Assembly: GCA_947044405.1 (NCBI GenBank)
Contig: CAMRHE010000646.1
Span: 583,001 to 647,000, forward strand
Direction: 5' to 3'
Origin: Leptodactylus fallax
Taxonomy: Eukaryota; Chordata; Amphibia; Anura; Leptodactylidae
DNA length: 64,000 nt
Shown: one piece after another, positions 12,101 to 25,300 of the stretch
Layout: each line of letters begins with the position of its first letter
Position numbering within the stretch: the first letter of the stretch is position 1
The notes under the pieces: model-generated
Told to the model about the DNA's origin: nothing
The model's database searches: none
Seen by the model: the letters and a program-made list of their open reading frames with translations, nothing else
Translations under genes and position numbers: made by a program

Positions 12101-12730
12101 TTGGGTACTTAGGTTAAGATTTTGCTTGGCTTGTCCCATGAGCTGACACACTTCTGTATATGAGGACCCAATTCATCTTTCCGTGTGTGCCTCTGATGGT
12201 GTCCTCCATGAACTGTATAGATCTAGAGAAGACATGTGAGCCCTGAATGTGACAACCTCCTAATATCCTCGATAACCCCAGCGACTGCTGCAATCGGAGG
12301 GACACATTAGATGCTCTGTCCATGGGACTTGTCCTGCATTCTCTATGTCATGTCCCATTCATAGTGCATCTCATATAATCGCAAGTGACATCCCCTCCTT
12401 AGACCAGGGGTATTAGCCCAAAAGTGTAAATCCTAAAAATATACCACAGCGCCGAGCAACAAGTGTGAAGTCCAAACAACTACAACCCCCAACGAAGAGG
12501 AGAATGTTTTCAAATATCACTGGTTACAACAAGCTTCTCAAGGAAGTGGAAACCACCAGCTAAACATGTGGAATCCCCTACAACTACCACCCATTTGCAC
12601 CTACCCCTGCATCATAGAATTATCCTTATATGCCCCTACATCAACAACAATCGTCACCAACCGTGACACCCGCCAGTAATTCTCATCTACTCCTGAATCA
12701 TCTGCATATCCTCACCTAACTCCACAACTA
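12101..12730. other. intronic unique sequence, nothing recognised
   Basis: Unique sequence between the MITE and the 35-bp array. The minus-strand frame 12114-12323 has no domain I recognise. No convincing exon is visible. Confidence 0.5.
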
Positions 12731-15700
12731 TTATAATACTGCCCCCTATGTACAAGAATATAACTACTATAATACTATCTCCTATGTACAAGAATATAAC
12801 TACTATAATACTGCTCCTATGTACAAGGATATAACTACTATAATACTACTCCTATGTACAAGAATATAACTACTATAATACTACTCCTATGTACAAGAAT
12901 ATAACTACTATAATACTGCTCCTATGTACAAGAATATAACTACTATAATACTGCTCCTATGTACAAGAATATAACTACTATAATACTGCCCCCTATGTAC
13001 AAGAATATAACTACTATAATACTGCCCTATGTACAAGAATATAACTACTATAATACTACCTATGTACAAGAATATATCTACTATAATACTACTCCTATGT
13101 ACAAGAATATAACTACTATAATACTACCTATGTACAAGAATATAACTACTATAATACTACCTCCTATGTACAAGAATATAACTACTATAATACTACCTAT
13201 GTACAAGAATATAACTACTATAATACTACCTCCTATGTACAAGAATATAACTACTATAATACTGCTCCTATGTACAAGAATATAACTACTATAATACTGC
13301 TCCTATGTACAAGAATATAACTACTATAATACTACCTCCTATGTACAAGAATATAACTACTATAATACTGCTCCTATGTACAAGAATATAACTACTATAA
13401 TACTGCTCCTATGTACAAGAATATAACTACTATAATACTGCACCTATGTACAAGAATATAACTACTATAATACTGCTCCTATGTACAAGAATATAACTAC
13501 TATAATACTGCTCCTATGTACAAGAATATAACTACTATAATACTAGCTCCTATGTACAAGAATATAACTACTATAATACTGCTCCTATGTACAAGAATAT
13601 AACTACTATAATACTGCCCCCTATGTACAAGAATATATCTACTATAATACTACCTCCTATGTACAAGAATATAACTACTATAATACTACTCCTATGTACA
13701 AGAATATAACTACTATAATACTATCTCCTATGTACAAGAATATAACTACTATAATACTTCTCCTATGTACAAGAATATAACTACTATAATACTGCCCCCT
13801 ATGTACAAGAATATATCTACTATAATACTACTCCTATGTACAAGAATATAACTACTATAATATTACTCCTATGTACAAGAATATAACTACTATAATACTG
13901 CCCCTATGTACAAGAATATAACTACTATAATACTACCTCCTATGTACAAGAATATAACTACTATAATACTGCTCCTATGTACAAGAATATAACTACTATA
14001 ATACTACCTCCTATGTACAAGAATATAACTACTATAATACTACTCCTATGTACAAGAATATAACTACTATAATACTACTCCTATGTACAAGAATATAACT
14101 ACTATAATACTACTCCTATGTACAAGAATATAACTACTATAATACTACTCCTATGTACAAGAATATAACTACTATAAACTACCCAACATACTACTATAAT
14201 ACTGCTCCTATGTACAAGAATATAACTACTATAATACTGCCCCTATGTACAAGAATATAACTACTATAATACTACCTCCTATGTACAAGAATATAACTGC
14301 TATAATACTACTCCTATGTACAAGAATATAACTACTATAATACTACCTCCTATGTACAAGAATATAATTACTATAATACTGCTCCTATGTACAAGAATAC
14401 TACTATAATACTGCCCCTATGTACAAGAATATAACTACTATAATACTGCCCCTATGTACAAGAATATAACTACTATAATACTGCCCCTATGTACAAGAAT
14501 ATAACTACTATAATACTGCCCCCTACGTACAAGAATATAACTACTTTAATACTGCTCCTATGTACAAGAATATAACTACTATAATACTACTCCTATGTAC
14601 AAGAATATAACTACTATAATACTGCTATGTACAAGAATATAACTACTATAATACTGCTCCTATGTACAAGAATATAACTACTATAATACTGCTCCTATGT
14701 ACAAGAATATAACTACTATAATACTGCTATGTACAAGAATATAACTACTATAATACTACCTCCTATGTACAAGAATATAACTACTATAATACTACCTCCT
14801 ATGTACAAGAATATAACTACTATAATACTGCTTCTATGTACAAGAATATAACTACTATAATACTACTCCTATGTACAAGAATATAACTACTATAATACTG
14901 CTCCTATGTACAAGAATATAACTACTATAATACTGCTATGTACAAGAATATAACTACTATAATACTGCTTCTATGTACAAGAATATAACTACTATAATAC
15001 TACTCCTATGTACAAGAATATAACTACTATAATACTGCCCCCTATGTACAAGAATATAACTACTATAATACTGCTCCTATGTACAAGAATATAACTACTA
15101 TAATACTGCTATGTACAAGAATATAACTACTATAATACTGCTTCTATGTACAAGAATATAACTACTATAATACTGCTCCTATGTACAAGAATATAACTAC
15201 TATAATACTGCTCCTATGTACAAGAATATAACTACTATAATACTGCTCCTATGTACAAGAATATAACTACTATAATACTGCTCCTATGTACAAGAATATA
15301 ACTACTATAATACTGCTCCTATGTACAAGAATATAACTACTATTATACTACCTCCTATGTACAAGAATATAACTACTATAATACTGCTCCTATGTACAAG
15401 AATATAACTACTATAATACTGCTCCTATGTACAAGAATATAACTACTATAATACTGCTCCTATGTACAAGAATATAACTACTATAATACTACCTATGTAC
15501 AAGAATATAACTACTATAATACTGCCCCCTATGTACAAGAATATAACTACTATAATACTACTCCTATGTATAAGAATATAACTACTATAATACTGCTCCT
15601 ATGTACAAGAATATAACTACTATAATACTACTCCTATGTACAAGAATATAACTACTATAATACTGCTCCTATGTACAAGAATATAACTACTATAATACTG

Positions 15701-17880
15701 ATCCTATGTACAAGAATATAACTACTATAATACTGCTCCTATGTACAAGAATATAACTACTATAATACTACTCCTATGTACAAGAATATAACTACTATAA
15801 TACTACTCCTATGTATAAGAATATAACTACTATAATACTACTCCTATGTACAAGAATATAACTACTATAATACTGCCCCCTATGTACAAGAATATAACTA
15901 CTATAATACTGCTGCTATGTACAAGAATATAACTACTATAATACTGCTTCTATGTACAAGAATATAACTACTATAATACTACCTCCTTTGTACAAGAATA
16001 TAACTACTATAATACTGCTCCTATGTACAAGAATATAACTACTATAATACTACTCCTATGTATAAGAATATAACTACTATAATACTGCTCCTATGTACAA
16101 GAATATAACTACTATAATACTACTCCTATGTACAAGAATATAACTACTATAATACTGCCCCCTATGTACAAGAATATAACTACTATAATACTGCTGCTAT
16201 GTACAAGAATATAACTACTATAATACTGCTCCTATGTACAAGAATATAACTACTATAATACTACTCCTATGTACAAGAATATAACTACTATAATACTACC
16301 TCCTATGTACAAGAATATAACTACTATAATACTACTCCTATGTACAAGAATATAACTACTATAATACTACCTCCTATGTACAAGAATATAACTACTATAA
16401 TACTGCTCCTATGTACAAGAATATAACTACTATAATACTACTCCTATGTACAAGAATATAACTACTATAATACTACCTCCTATGTACAAGAATATAACTA
16501 CTATAATACTACCTCCTATGTACAAGAATATAACTACTATAATACTGCTCCTATGTACAAGAATATAACTACTATAATACTGCTCCTATGTACAAGAATA
16601 TAACTACTATAATACTGCTCCTATGTACAAGAATATAACTACTATAATACTACTATGTACAAGAATATAACTACTATAATACTGCCCCCTATGTACAAGA
16701 ATATAACTACTATAATACTACTCCTATGTACAAGAATATAACTACTATAATACTGCTCCTATGTACAAGAATATAACTACTATAATACTGATCCTATGTA
16801 CAAGAATATAACTACTATAATACTGCTCCTATGTACAAGAATATAACTACTATAATACTACTCCTATGTACAAGAATATAACTACTATAATACTGATCCT
16901 ATGTACAAGAATATAACTACTATAATACTGCTCCTATGTACAAGAATATAACTACTATAATACTGCTCCTATGTACAAGAATATAACTACTATAATACTA
17001 CTCCTATGTACAAGAATATAACTACTATAATACTACTCCTATGTACAAGAATATAACTACTATAATACTGCTCCTATGTACAAGAATATAACTACTATAA
17101 TACTGCTCCTATGTACAAGAATATAACTACTATAATACTGCTCCTATGTACAAGAATATAACTACTATAATACTGCCCCCTATGTACAAGAATATAACTA
17201 CTATAATACTGCTGCTATGTACAAGAATATAACTACTATAATACTGCTTCTATGTACAAGAATATAACTACTATAATACTACCTCCTATGTACAAGAATA
17301 TAACTACTATAATACTGCTCCTATGTACAAGAATATAACTACTATAATACTGCTCCTATGTACAAGAATATAACTACTATAATACTGCTTCTATGTACAA
17401 GAATATAACTACTATAATACTGCTCCTATGTACAAGAATATAACTACTATAATACTACTCCTATGTACAAGAATATAACTACTATAATACTGCTCCTATG
17501 TACAAGAATATAACTACTATAATACTACTCCTATGTACAAGAATATAACTACTATAATACTGCCCCCTATGTACAAGAATATAACTACTATAATACTGCT
17601 GCTATGTACAAGAATATAACTACTATAATACTGCTCCTATGTACAAGAATATAACTACTATAATACTGCTCCTATGTACAAGAATATAACTACTATAATA
17701 CTACTCCTATGTATAAGAATATAACTACTATAATACTGCTTCTATGTACAAGAATATAACTACTATAATACTACTGCTCCTATGTACAAGAATATAACTA
17801 CTATAATACTGCTCCTATGTACAAGAATATAACTACTATAATACTGCTCCTATGTACAAGAATATAACTACTATAATACT
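12731..17880. repeat. 5.1-kb array of a 35-bp AT-rich unit
   Basis: About 147 copies of a 35-bp unit built from CTATGTACAAGAATATAACT and ACTATAATACTG. The linker between copies varies (GCTCC, ACTCC, ACCTCC, GCCCCC, or a shortened form), giving units of about 30-37 bp, while the 25-base TATGTACAAG..TATAATACT core is nearly invariant. Odd copies (14178, 14400) carry small rearrangements. It lies in the OBSCN intron upstream of exon 18312. Confidence 0.97.
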
Positions 17881-18311
17881 GTTTTCCTATCGGAGTTTCT
17901 TAGGTAATTTCTTATATCATATACATTTTTCAGATTCTATTTACACTAAATGTTTAACAGAAGAGGTAATAATAAAATGTCTGCCTGTTCCTGGCCTATA
18001 CAGTAGACGTTACCATAAACCTGTGACATCACTTCCTTCTCTTCTGGTATTGGCTGTCACCTCTCTCACATACTTCCTTCTGCCTGCCCCTTGCCTGTCC
18101 ATGTTGTATAATCCTCTACTGCAGCATCTTCTTGTATTAGGAGGACAGGGAGATGACTGCTTAGTGTTACACCGACATGCAGGGGGTGGAGACAGGAAGT
18201 CTTTAAGTGAAGTATTAACCAATAGCTGCAGAGCAGGAAGTGATGTCAGAGACGTGGGGCAACTTGTCCTGGACATCTTGTCTTTTGGTTCACATTTGTC
18301 TGTGTTTACAG
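17881..18311. other. intron 3' end with strong acceptor
   Basis: Unique intron sequence leading into exon 18312. The last 25 bases are pyrimidine-rich (TTTGTCTGTGTTTACAG) and give a convincing 3' splice site. The reading frame is open upstream through the intron, but there is no sign that the open stretch is coding. Confidence 0.6.
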
Positions 18312-18551
18312 GGGGCGGAGCTTTATTGGATGATTCTATCCGGGCGTCTCTACAACGTGCAGACCAGGAGATCCAACATGTCCTTAAGAGGCTGAGCTCT
18401 CCTTCATCTGGGGTCTCTACAACTCATGAACCTGCTCCAGGAAGTATAGACCTGGGGAAAAGTACAGACCACCAGATCCTAGAAGAAAGCCCGCAATCTG
18501 TGGACATATTCAGAGACGCCAACACCCAGACGCCGGAAGACGCCTTTCGTG
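18312..18551 (+). CDS. OBSCN: obscurin (kinase isoform) linker exon
   Basis: An 80-residue internal exon of the long obscurin isoform. The acceptor is TTTACAG at 18305-18311 and the donor is GTACGTGT from 18552. It starts after phase 1 and ends in phase 1, and its last G joins the next exon's AT to make an Asp codon. The product starts with GALLDDSIRASLQRADQEIQ, an amphipathic, probably helical segment, then becomes Ser/Pro/Glu-rich with no globular domain. I do not recognise a specific function. It is assigned to OBSCN because it splices in frame to the exons leading to the Ig and kinase domains. The upstream partner exon is outside or unrecognised. Confidence 0.75.
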
Positions 18552-18674
18552 GTACGTGTGGACAAATTCCAGCTGCTCCCTGTGTCCAGCAGCACAGAGT
18601 ATTTCAGGAGTAGAGTGGATTTCTTTATGATAAGGGGTAATTACTTACAACTTGACACCTGACCTTTGTTGTAG

Positions 18675-18786
18675 ATGAAGCCCAGAAGGTCCCAGTTGTC
18701 AATGAGGCCACAGAAGCTCATCCTGAGGTCAGTTCTTCAGAGACCCAGACAGAGGCGGCCACTCCAGAGACAATCATCCCTATCAG
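18675..18786 (+). CDS. OBSCN: obscurin linker exon (Glu/Thr-rich)
   Basis: A 112-bp exon after a 123-bp intron. The acceptor is TTTGTTGTAG (ends 18674) and the donor is GTATCG from 18787. In frame it reads DEAQKVPVVNEATEAHPEVS and then a Ser/Thr/Glu-rich tail ending in PETIIPI, a disordered linker with no known domain. It enters in phase 1 and leaves in phase 2, both matching the neighbouring exons. The ATG at 18675 opens a different frame, which is not the coding one. Confidence 0.78.
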
Positions 18787-19340
18787 GTATCGTTCACTAC
18801 TGCACCTTACCACTGAGCATGGGCCTTCTGCCACACCTGTCCAGTAGGGGGCACCGGTGTCCATTGTGACCAGTGCACCTGGCTGTAGACATCTGCTGAC
18901 TGGGGGGAGCTCACATGTATATCAGGCGGCTACAATTGTACTGTAATGACATAGAAGTATGACATCATGTGTATATGTACCGCATCATGTGATCCCATAG
19001 AAATACATAACCTATCATATTACAGAGCATGTGTTATGGTATAAATCTAGTGAGGCCGCAGGTTATCAGGAGTCCACTGGAGTAAGAGCACACACCTCGG
19101 ATAAATATCACACCCGTGACTGCTGTGAAATGCAGTAAATCAGTCTGCTGCATCTAAGCCACGCCCACATTATGTAAAGGTGCCGTTTGAAAAATATGTG
19201 CAACCTTTTGATACGAGAAAACTGCAGGTGTAACCCCACCAGTTATATGTGCAGGTTCTCTGCTATACTGTGTATCTGAGTGCACTCTCTGTTATCAGCC
19301 ATTGTCAGGAAGGGGCTGATGTAGGACTCATTGTGCTGAC
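18787..19340. other. intron, nothing recognised
   Basis: Unique intron sequence following exon 18675-18786 and before the degenerate 25-bp array. No exon or named repeat was recognised. Confidence 0.5.
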
Positions 19341-20720
19341 TTGAAGAACTGAGGGCTGCCCTGTGCATGATGACATCCAGACCTCCCAGACATGAAGACA
19401 TCCTGACCTCTTGGACTTGAAAACGGCCAGACCTCCTGGACATGAAGGTGTCCTGACTTCCTAGACTTGAAGATGTCTTGACCTCCTGAACTTGCAGACA
19501 TCCCGTCATCCTGGACATAAAGACATCTCAACCTTCTGGACCTGAGTGAGAATGTCCTGACCTCCTGGACCTGATAGCCTCCTGACCTCCTGGACACGAA
19601 GACATTCCATCCTCTTGGACCTGAACAAGTCCTAACCTACTGGATAATAAAATGTTCCAACCTCCTGGATGTGAAGATGTCCCAACTTCTTTTTTTGAAC
19701 TAAAAGACATTGCAACCTATTGGATGTATGTTAAAATGTCCTGACCTCATGAACAGGAGGTGGTCCCGACCTCCTGCACAAGAAGATGACTCAACATCCT
19801 AAACATGACAGCATCTAGACTTCCTGGATGTGAAGATTTTTCAAGCTTCTGAACGTGAGTGATAGCGTGCCAACCTTCTGGACAAGATGTCCAAACCTCC
19901 TGGTCATGATGATTTTCCTGATCTCCTGGATGTGACAATATCCTGACCTCATGAATGTGATAGCATCCTGACCTCCCGGACATGCAATCATCTCAACTGC
20001 TGGATGTGTTGGCATCCTGACATCCTGGACGTTATAATGTCCCACTTCCTGAACATGATAGCATCCTGACCTCCTGGACATGAAGACATCCACACCTCCT
20101 GGACATGAAGATGTTCTGACCACCTGATTTGATACCATCTTGACCTCCTGGACATAAAACTTTCTCAACCTACTGGACATGAGTGATAGCGTCCCAACAT
20201 CCTGGAAACGAAGACATTCTGGACATGAAGAAGTCCCAACCTCCTGGACAAGAAGATATCCCAACTGAGTGTGAACAAAAGACATCTTGACTTCTAGGAT
20301 GTGATGAGGTCCCAGTCTCCTGGTTTCGAAGTCGTACTGACCTCGTGGACATGAAGAGGTCCCAATCTCCTTAACAAGAATATGTCCCAACCTCCTGGAC
20401 AGTATCCCGACCTCCATGAGGTGAAGATGTCTCACTTCCTGAATATGATAGCATCCTGACCTCCTGGACATGAAGATGTCTAGACCTCCTGGACATGAAG
20501 AGGTCCATAGCTACTGGATGTGAAGAAAAGACGACCCAACCTCAAGGACATGAAGAAGTCTTAACTTCCTGGACATGAAGATGTTCTGATCTCTGGATGT
20601 GCTAGCATCCTGACCTTCTGGACATGAAGACATCTCACCTCCTGGACATGACGACGTCTCAACCTTTTGGACATGATAGCATCCAAACCTCCTGGATATG
20701 AAGACATCCTGACCTGCGTG
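19341..20720. repeat. degenerate ~25-bp tandem array
   Basis: About 50 poorly conserved copies of a roughly 25-bp unit around CCTGACCTCCTGGACATGAA, spacing about 24-30 bp. Divergence is much higher than in the other arrays, suggesting an old array without recent homogenisation. Minus-strand frames (for example 19815-20471) are repeat artefacts. Confidence 0.9.
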
Positions 20721-21014
20721 CTGTGGTATCACTGGCCCTTTAAGCCTTAGTCTGGATAGAATAGGTTTCTGGAGGGGTTGGTCACCTCTGCTGGCGACTC
20801 CCCCTTTCCCTGGAGGGTTCATACAGTCATACAATGGAGTATCTTGCACCGGCTGCATTAACGCTTCTGGGTGAGGGGGAGCATTAACCCCTGAGCTGCC
20901 GGATGATGGGAGCTGTACTGTGGTAGGACGTCGTCGCTGTGTGAACAGATTGCTGCCTTAGTCACATTGGGTTATAAATAGCTGCTGAGCCTCTGTCTTC
21001 TCCGTCTTCCTCAG
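20721..21014. other. intron 3' end with pyrimidine tract
   Basis: Unique sequence leading to exon 21015. It ends in a strong pyrimidine tract and acceptor (TCTTCTCCGTCTTCCTCAG). Confidence 0.65.
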
Positions 21015-21136
21015 GCTTCAGATGGATGCAGCGGAGCGGAGGAGACCGGCGCCTCACATCTGGGATGTCCACAGCCAAATCTACATCCAGACCACCGAGC
21101 GGACCAGCCTGCACGTGAGCCCGGAGCAGGGGGCCA
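21015..21136 (+). CDS. OBSCN: obscurin linker exon preceding the Ig domain
   Basis: A 122-bp exon with a strong acceptor (CTTCCTCAG, ends 21014) and consensus donor GTAAGTAG (21137 on). It enters in phase 2 and leaves in phase 1. The product includes RLQMDAAERRRPAPHIWDV and then YIQTTERTSLHVSPEQGA, a short basic stretch followed by a beta-like segment. No complete domain is visible. It joins directly to the Ig exon at 34367 across a 13.2-kb intron made mainly of tandem repeats. Confidence 0.82.
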
Positions 21137-21249
21137 GTAAGTAGAGGAGGATGGGGGACCGTGATCGGGGGGGGGCGTCCGGCCACCATCACCAGAACAA
21201 CAAGTGACAGCTGCATCCAAGAACGCTCCATAGAGCAAGCCGAAGAATG

Positions 21250-22335
21250 AGGAGGGGGGGCATTGTGTAGAGGGGACAGTGACGCTGGGGGGTCATTTAT
21301 ACAGAGCAAAGTGACGCTGGGGTGCTGGGGGGTCATTTATAGAGAGGACAGGGGTGCTGGGGGGTCATTTATAGAGAGGACAGTGATGCTGGGGGTCATT
21401 TATAGAGAGGACAGTGACGCTGGGGTGCAGGGGGGCCATTTATAGAGAGGACAGTGATGCTGGGGTACTGGGGGGTCATTTATAGAGAGGACAGTGATGC
21501 TGGGGTGCAGGGGGCATTGTGTAGAGAGGACAGTGATGCTGGGGTGCTGGGGGGTCATTTATAGAGAGGACAGTGATGCTGGGGGGTCATTTATAGAGAG
21601 GACAGTGACGCTGGGGGGTCATTTATAGAGAGGACAGGGGTGCTGGGGGGTCATTTATAGAGAGGACAGTGATGCTGGGGGTCATTTATAGAGAGGACAG
21701 TGATGCTGGGGTGCAGGGGGGCATTGTGTAGAGAGGACAGTGATGCTGGGGTGCAGGGGGGCATTGTGTAGAGAGGACAGTGATGCTGGGGGGTCATTTA
21801 TAGAGAGGACAGTGATGCTGGGGGGTCATTTATAGAGAGGACAGTGATGCTGGGGTGCTGGGGGGTCATTTATAGAGAGGACAGTAATGCTGGGGTGCAG
21901 GGGGTCATTTATAGAGAGGACAGTGATGCTGGGGGGCAGGGGGGTCATTTATAGAGAGGACAGTGATGCTGGGGGGCAGGGGGGTCATTTATAGAGAGGA
22001 CAGTGATGCTGGGGGGGGTCATTTATAGAGAGGACAGTGATGCTGGGGGGCAGGGGGGTCATTTATAGAGAGGACAGTGATGCTGGGGGGTCATTTATAG
22101 AGAGGACAGTGATGCTGGGGTGCAGGGGGGTCATTTATAGAGAGGACAGTGATGCTGGGGGGTCATTTATAGAGAGGTCAGTGATGCTGGGGGGCAGGGG
22201 GGTCATTTATAGAGAGGACAGTGATGCTGGGGTGCAGGGGGGTCATTTATAGAGAGGTCAGTGATGCTGGGGGGCAGGGGGGTCATTTATAGAGAGGACA
22301 GTGATTCTGGGGTGCAGGGGGGCATTTATAGAGAG
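21250..22335. repeat. 31-44-bp G-rich array (first block)
   Basis: About 30 copies of GGACAGTGATGCTGGGG plus GGTCATTTATAGAGA, with variants that add a TGCAGGGG or GGCAGGGG linker or read GCATTGTGTAGAGA. The unit therefore varies between about 31 and 45 bp. The array merges at about 22335 into the 44-bp array, to which it is clearly related. Confidence 0.95.
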
Positions 22336-25300
22336 GGCAGTGATGCTGTATACACCACAGGGGGTCATAGTGTAGAGAGGGCAGTGATGCTGTATACACC
22401 ACAGGAGGTCATAGTGTAGAGGGGGCAGTGATGCTGTATACACCACAGGGAGTCATAGTGTAGAGGGGGCAGTGATGCTGTATACACCACAGGGGGGTCA
22501 TAGTGTAGAGAGGGCAGTGATGCTGTATACACCACAGGAGGTCATAGTGTAGAGGGGGCAGTGATGCTGTATACACCACAGGGAGGGTCATAGTGTAGAG
22601 GGGGCAGTGATGCTGTATACACCACAGGAGGTCATAGTGTAGAGAGGGCAGTGATGCTGTATACACCACAGGAGGTCATAGTGTAGAGGGGGCAGTGATG
22701 CTGTATACACCACAGGGGGTCATAGTGTAGAGAGGGCAGTGATGCTGTATACACCACAGGAGGTCATAGTGTAGAGGGGGCAGTGATGCTGTATACACCA
22801 CAGGAGGACATAGTGTAGAGGGGGCAGTGATGCTGTATACACCACAGGGGGTCATAGTGTAGAGGGGGCAGTGATGCTGTATACACCACAGGGAGGTCAT
22901 AGTGTAGAGGGGGCAGTGATGCTGTATACACCACAGGGGGTCATAGTGTAGAGAGGGCAGTGATGCTGTATACACCACAGGAGGTCATAGTGTAGAGAGG
23001 GCAGTGATGCTGTATACACCACAGGAGGTCATAGTGTAGTGGGGGCAGTGATGCTGTATACACCACAGGAGGTCATAGTGTAGAGGGGGCAGTGATGCTG
23101 TATACACCACAGGGGGTCATAGTGTAGAGAGGGCAGTGATGCTGTATACACCACAGGAGTTCATAGTGTAGAGAGGGCAGTGATGCTGTATACACCACAG
23201 GGGGTCATAGTGTAGAGAGGGCAGTGATGCTGTATACACCACAGGGGGTCATAGTGTAGAGGGGGCAGTGATGCTGTATACACCACAGGGGGTCATAGTG
23301 TAGAGAGGGCAGTGATGCTGTATACACCACAGGAGGTCATAGTGTAGAGAGGGCAGTGATGCTGTATACACCACAGGAGGTCATAGTGTAGAGGGGGCAG
23401 TGATGCTGTATACACCACAGGGGGTCATAGTGTAGAGGGGCAGTGATGCTGTATACACCACAGGAGGTCATAGTGTAGAGAGGGCAGTGATGCTGTATAC
23501 ACCACAGGGGGTCATAGTGTAGAGGGGGCAGTGATGCTGTATACACCACAGGGGGTCATAGTGTAGAGAGGGCAGTGATGCTGTATACACCACAGGGGGT
23601 CATAGTGTAGAGGGGGCAGTGATGCTGTATACACCACAGGGGGTCATAGTGTAGAGAGGGCAGTGATGCTGTATACACCACAGGAGGTCATAGTGTAGAG
23701 AGGGCAGTGATGCTGTATACACCACAGGAGGTCATAGTGTAGAGGGGGCAGTGATGCTGTATACACCACAGGGGGTCATAGTGTAGAGGGGCAGTGATGC
23801 TGTATACACCACAGGGGGTCATAGTGTAGAGAGGGCAGTGATGCTGTATACACCACAGGAGGTCATAGTGTAGAGAGGGCAGTGATGCTGTATACACCAC
23901 AGGGGGACATAGTGTAGAGGGGGCAGTGATGCTGTATACACCACAGGGGGTCATAGTGTAGAGAGGGCAGTGATGCTGTATACACCACAGGGGGTCATAG
24001 TGTAGAGGGGGCAGTGATGCTGTATACACCACAGGGGGTCATAGTGTAGAGAGGGCAGTGATGCTGTATACACCACAGGGGGTCATAGTGTAGATGGGGC
24101 AGTGATGCTGTATACACCACAGGGGGTCATAGTGTAGAGGGGGCAGTGATGCTGTATACACCACAGGGGGTCATAGTGTAGAGAGGGCAGTGATGCTGTA
24201 TACACCACAGGGAGGTCATAGTGTAGAGGGGGCAGTGATGCTGTATACGCCACAGGGAGGTCATAGTGTAGAGGGGGCAGTGATGCTGTATACACCACAG
24301 GGGGTCATAGTGTAGAGAGGGCAGTGATGCTGTATACACCACAGGAGGACATAGTGTAGAGAGGGCAGTGATGCTGTATACACCACAGGAGGACATAGTG
24401 TAGAGAGGGCAGTGATGCTGTATACACCACAGGGGGTCATAGTGTAGAGGGGGCAGTGATGCTGTATACACCACAGGAGGACATAGTGTAGAGGGGGCAG
24501 TGATGCTGTATACACCACAGGGGGTCATAGTGTAGAGGGGGCAGTGATTCTGTATACACCACAGGGGGTCATAGTGTAGAGGGGGCAGTGATGCTGTATA
24601 CACCACAGGGGGTCATAGTGTAGAGGGGCAGTGATGCTGTATACACCATAGGGGGTCATAGTGTAGAGGGGGCAGTGATGCTGTATACACCACAGGGGGT
24701 CATAGTGTAGAGGGGGCAGTGATGCTGTATACACCACAGGGGGTCATAGTGTAGAGGGGGCAGTGATGCTGTATACACCACAGGGGGTCATAGTGTAGAG
24801 GGGCAGTGATGCTGTATACACCATAGGGGGTCATAGTGTAGAGAGGGCAGTGATGCTGTATACACCACAGGGGGACATAGTGTAGAGGGGGCAGTGATGC
24901 TGTATACACCACAGGGGGTCATAGTGTAGAGGGGGCAGTGATGCTGTATACACCACAGGGGGTCATAGTGTAGAGGGGGCAGTGATGCTGTATACACCAC
25001 AGGAGGACATAGTGTAGAGAGGGCAGTGATGCTGTATACACCACAGGGGGTCATAGTGTAGAGGGGGCAGTAATGCTGTATACACCACAGGGAGGTCATA
25101 GTGTAGAGAGGGCAGTGATGCTGTATACACCACAGGGGGGTCATAGTGTAGAGGGGGCAGTAATGCTGTATACACCACAGGGGGTCATAGTGTAGAGAGG
25201 GCAGTGATGCTGTATACACCACAGGGGGTCATAGTGTAGAGGGGGCAGTGATGCTGTATACACCACAGGGAGGTCATAGTGTAGAGGGGGCAGTGATGCT

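Noticed and set aside
17852..18613. 253-codon frame beginning in the 35-bp array
   Set aside because: Only 18312-18551 is exon; the ATG lies in repeat DNA and the frame happens to be open through the intron.
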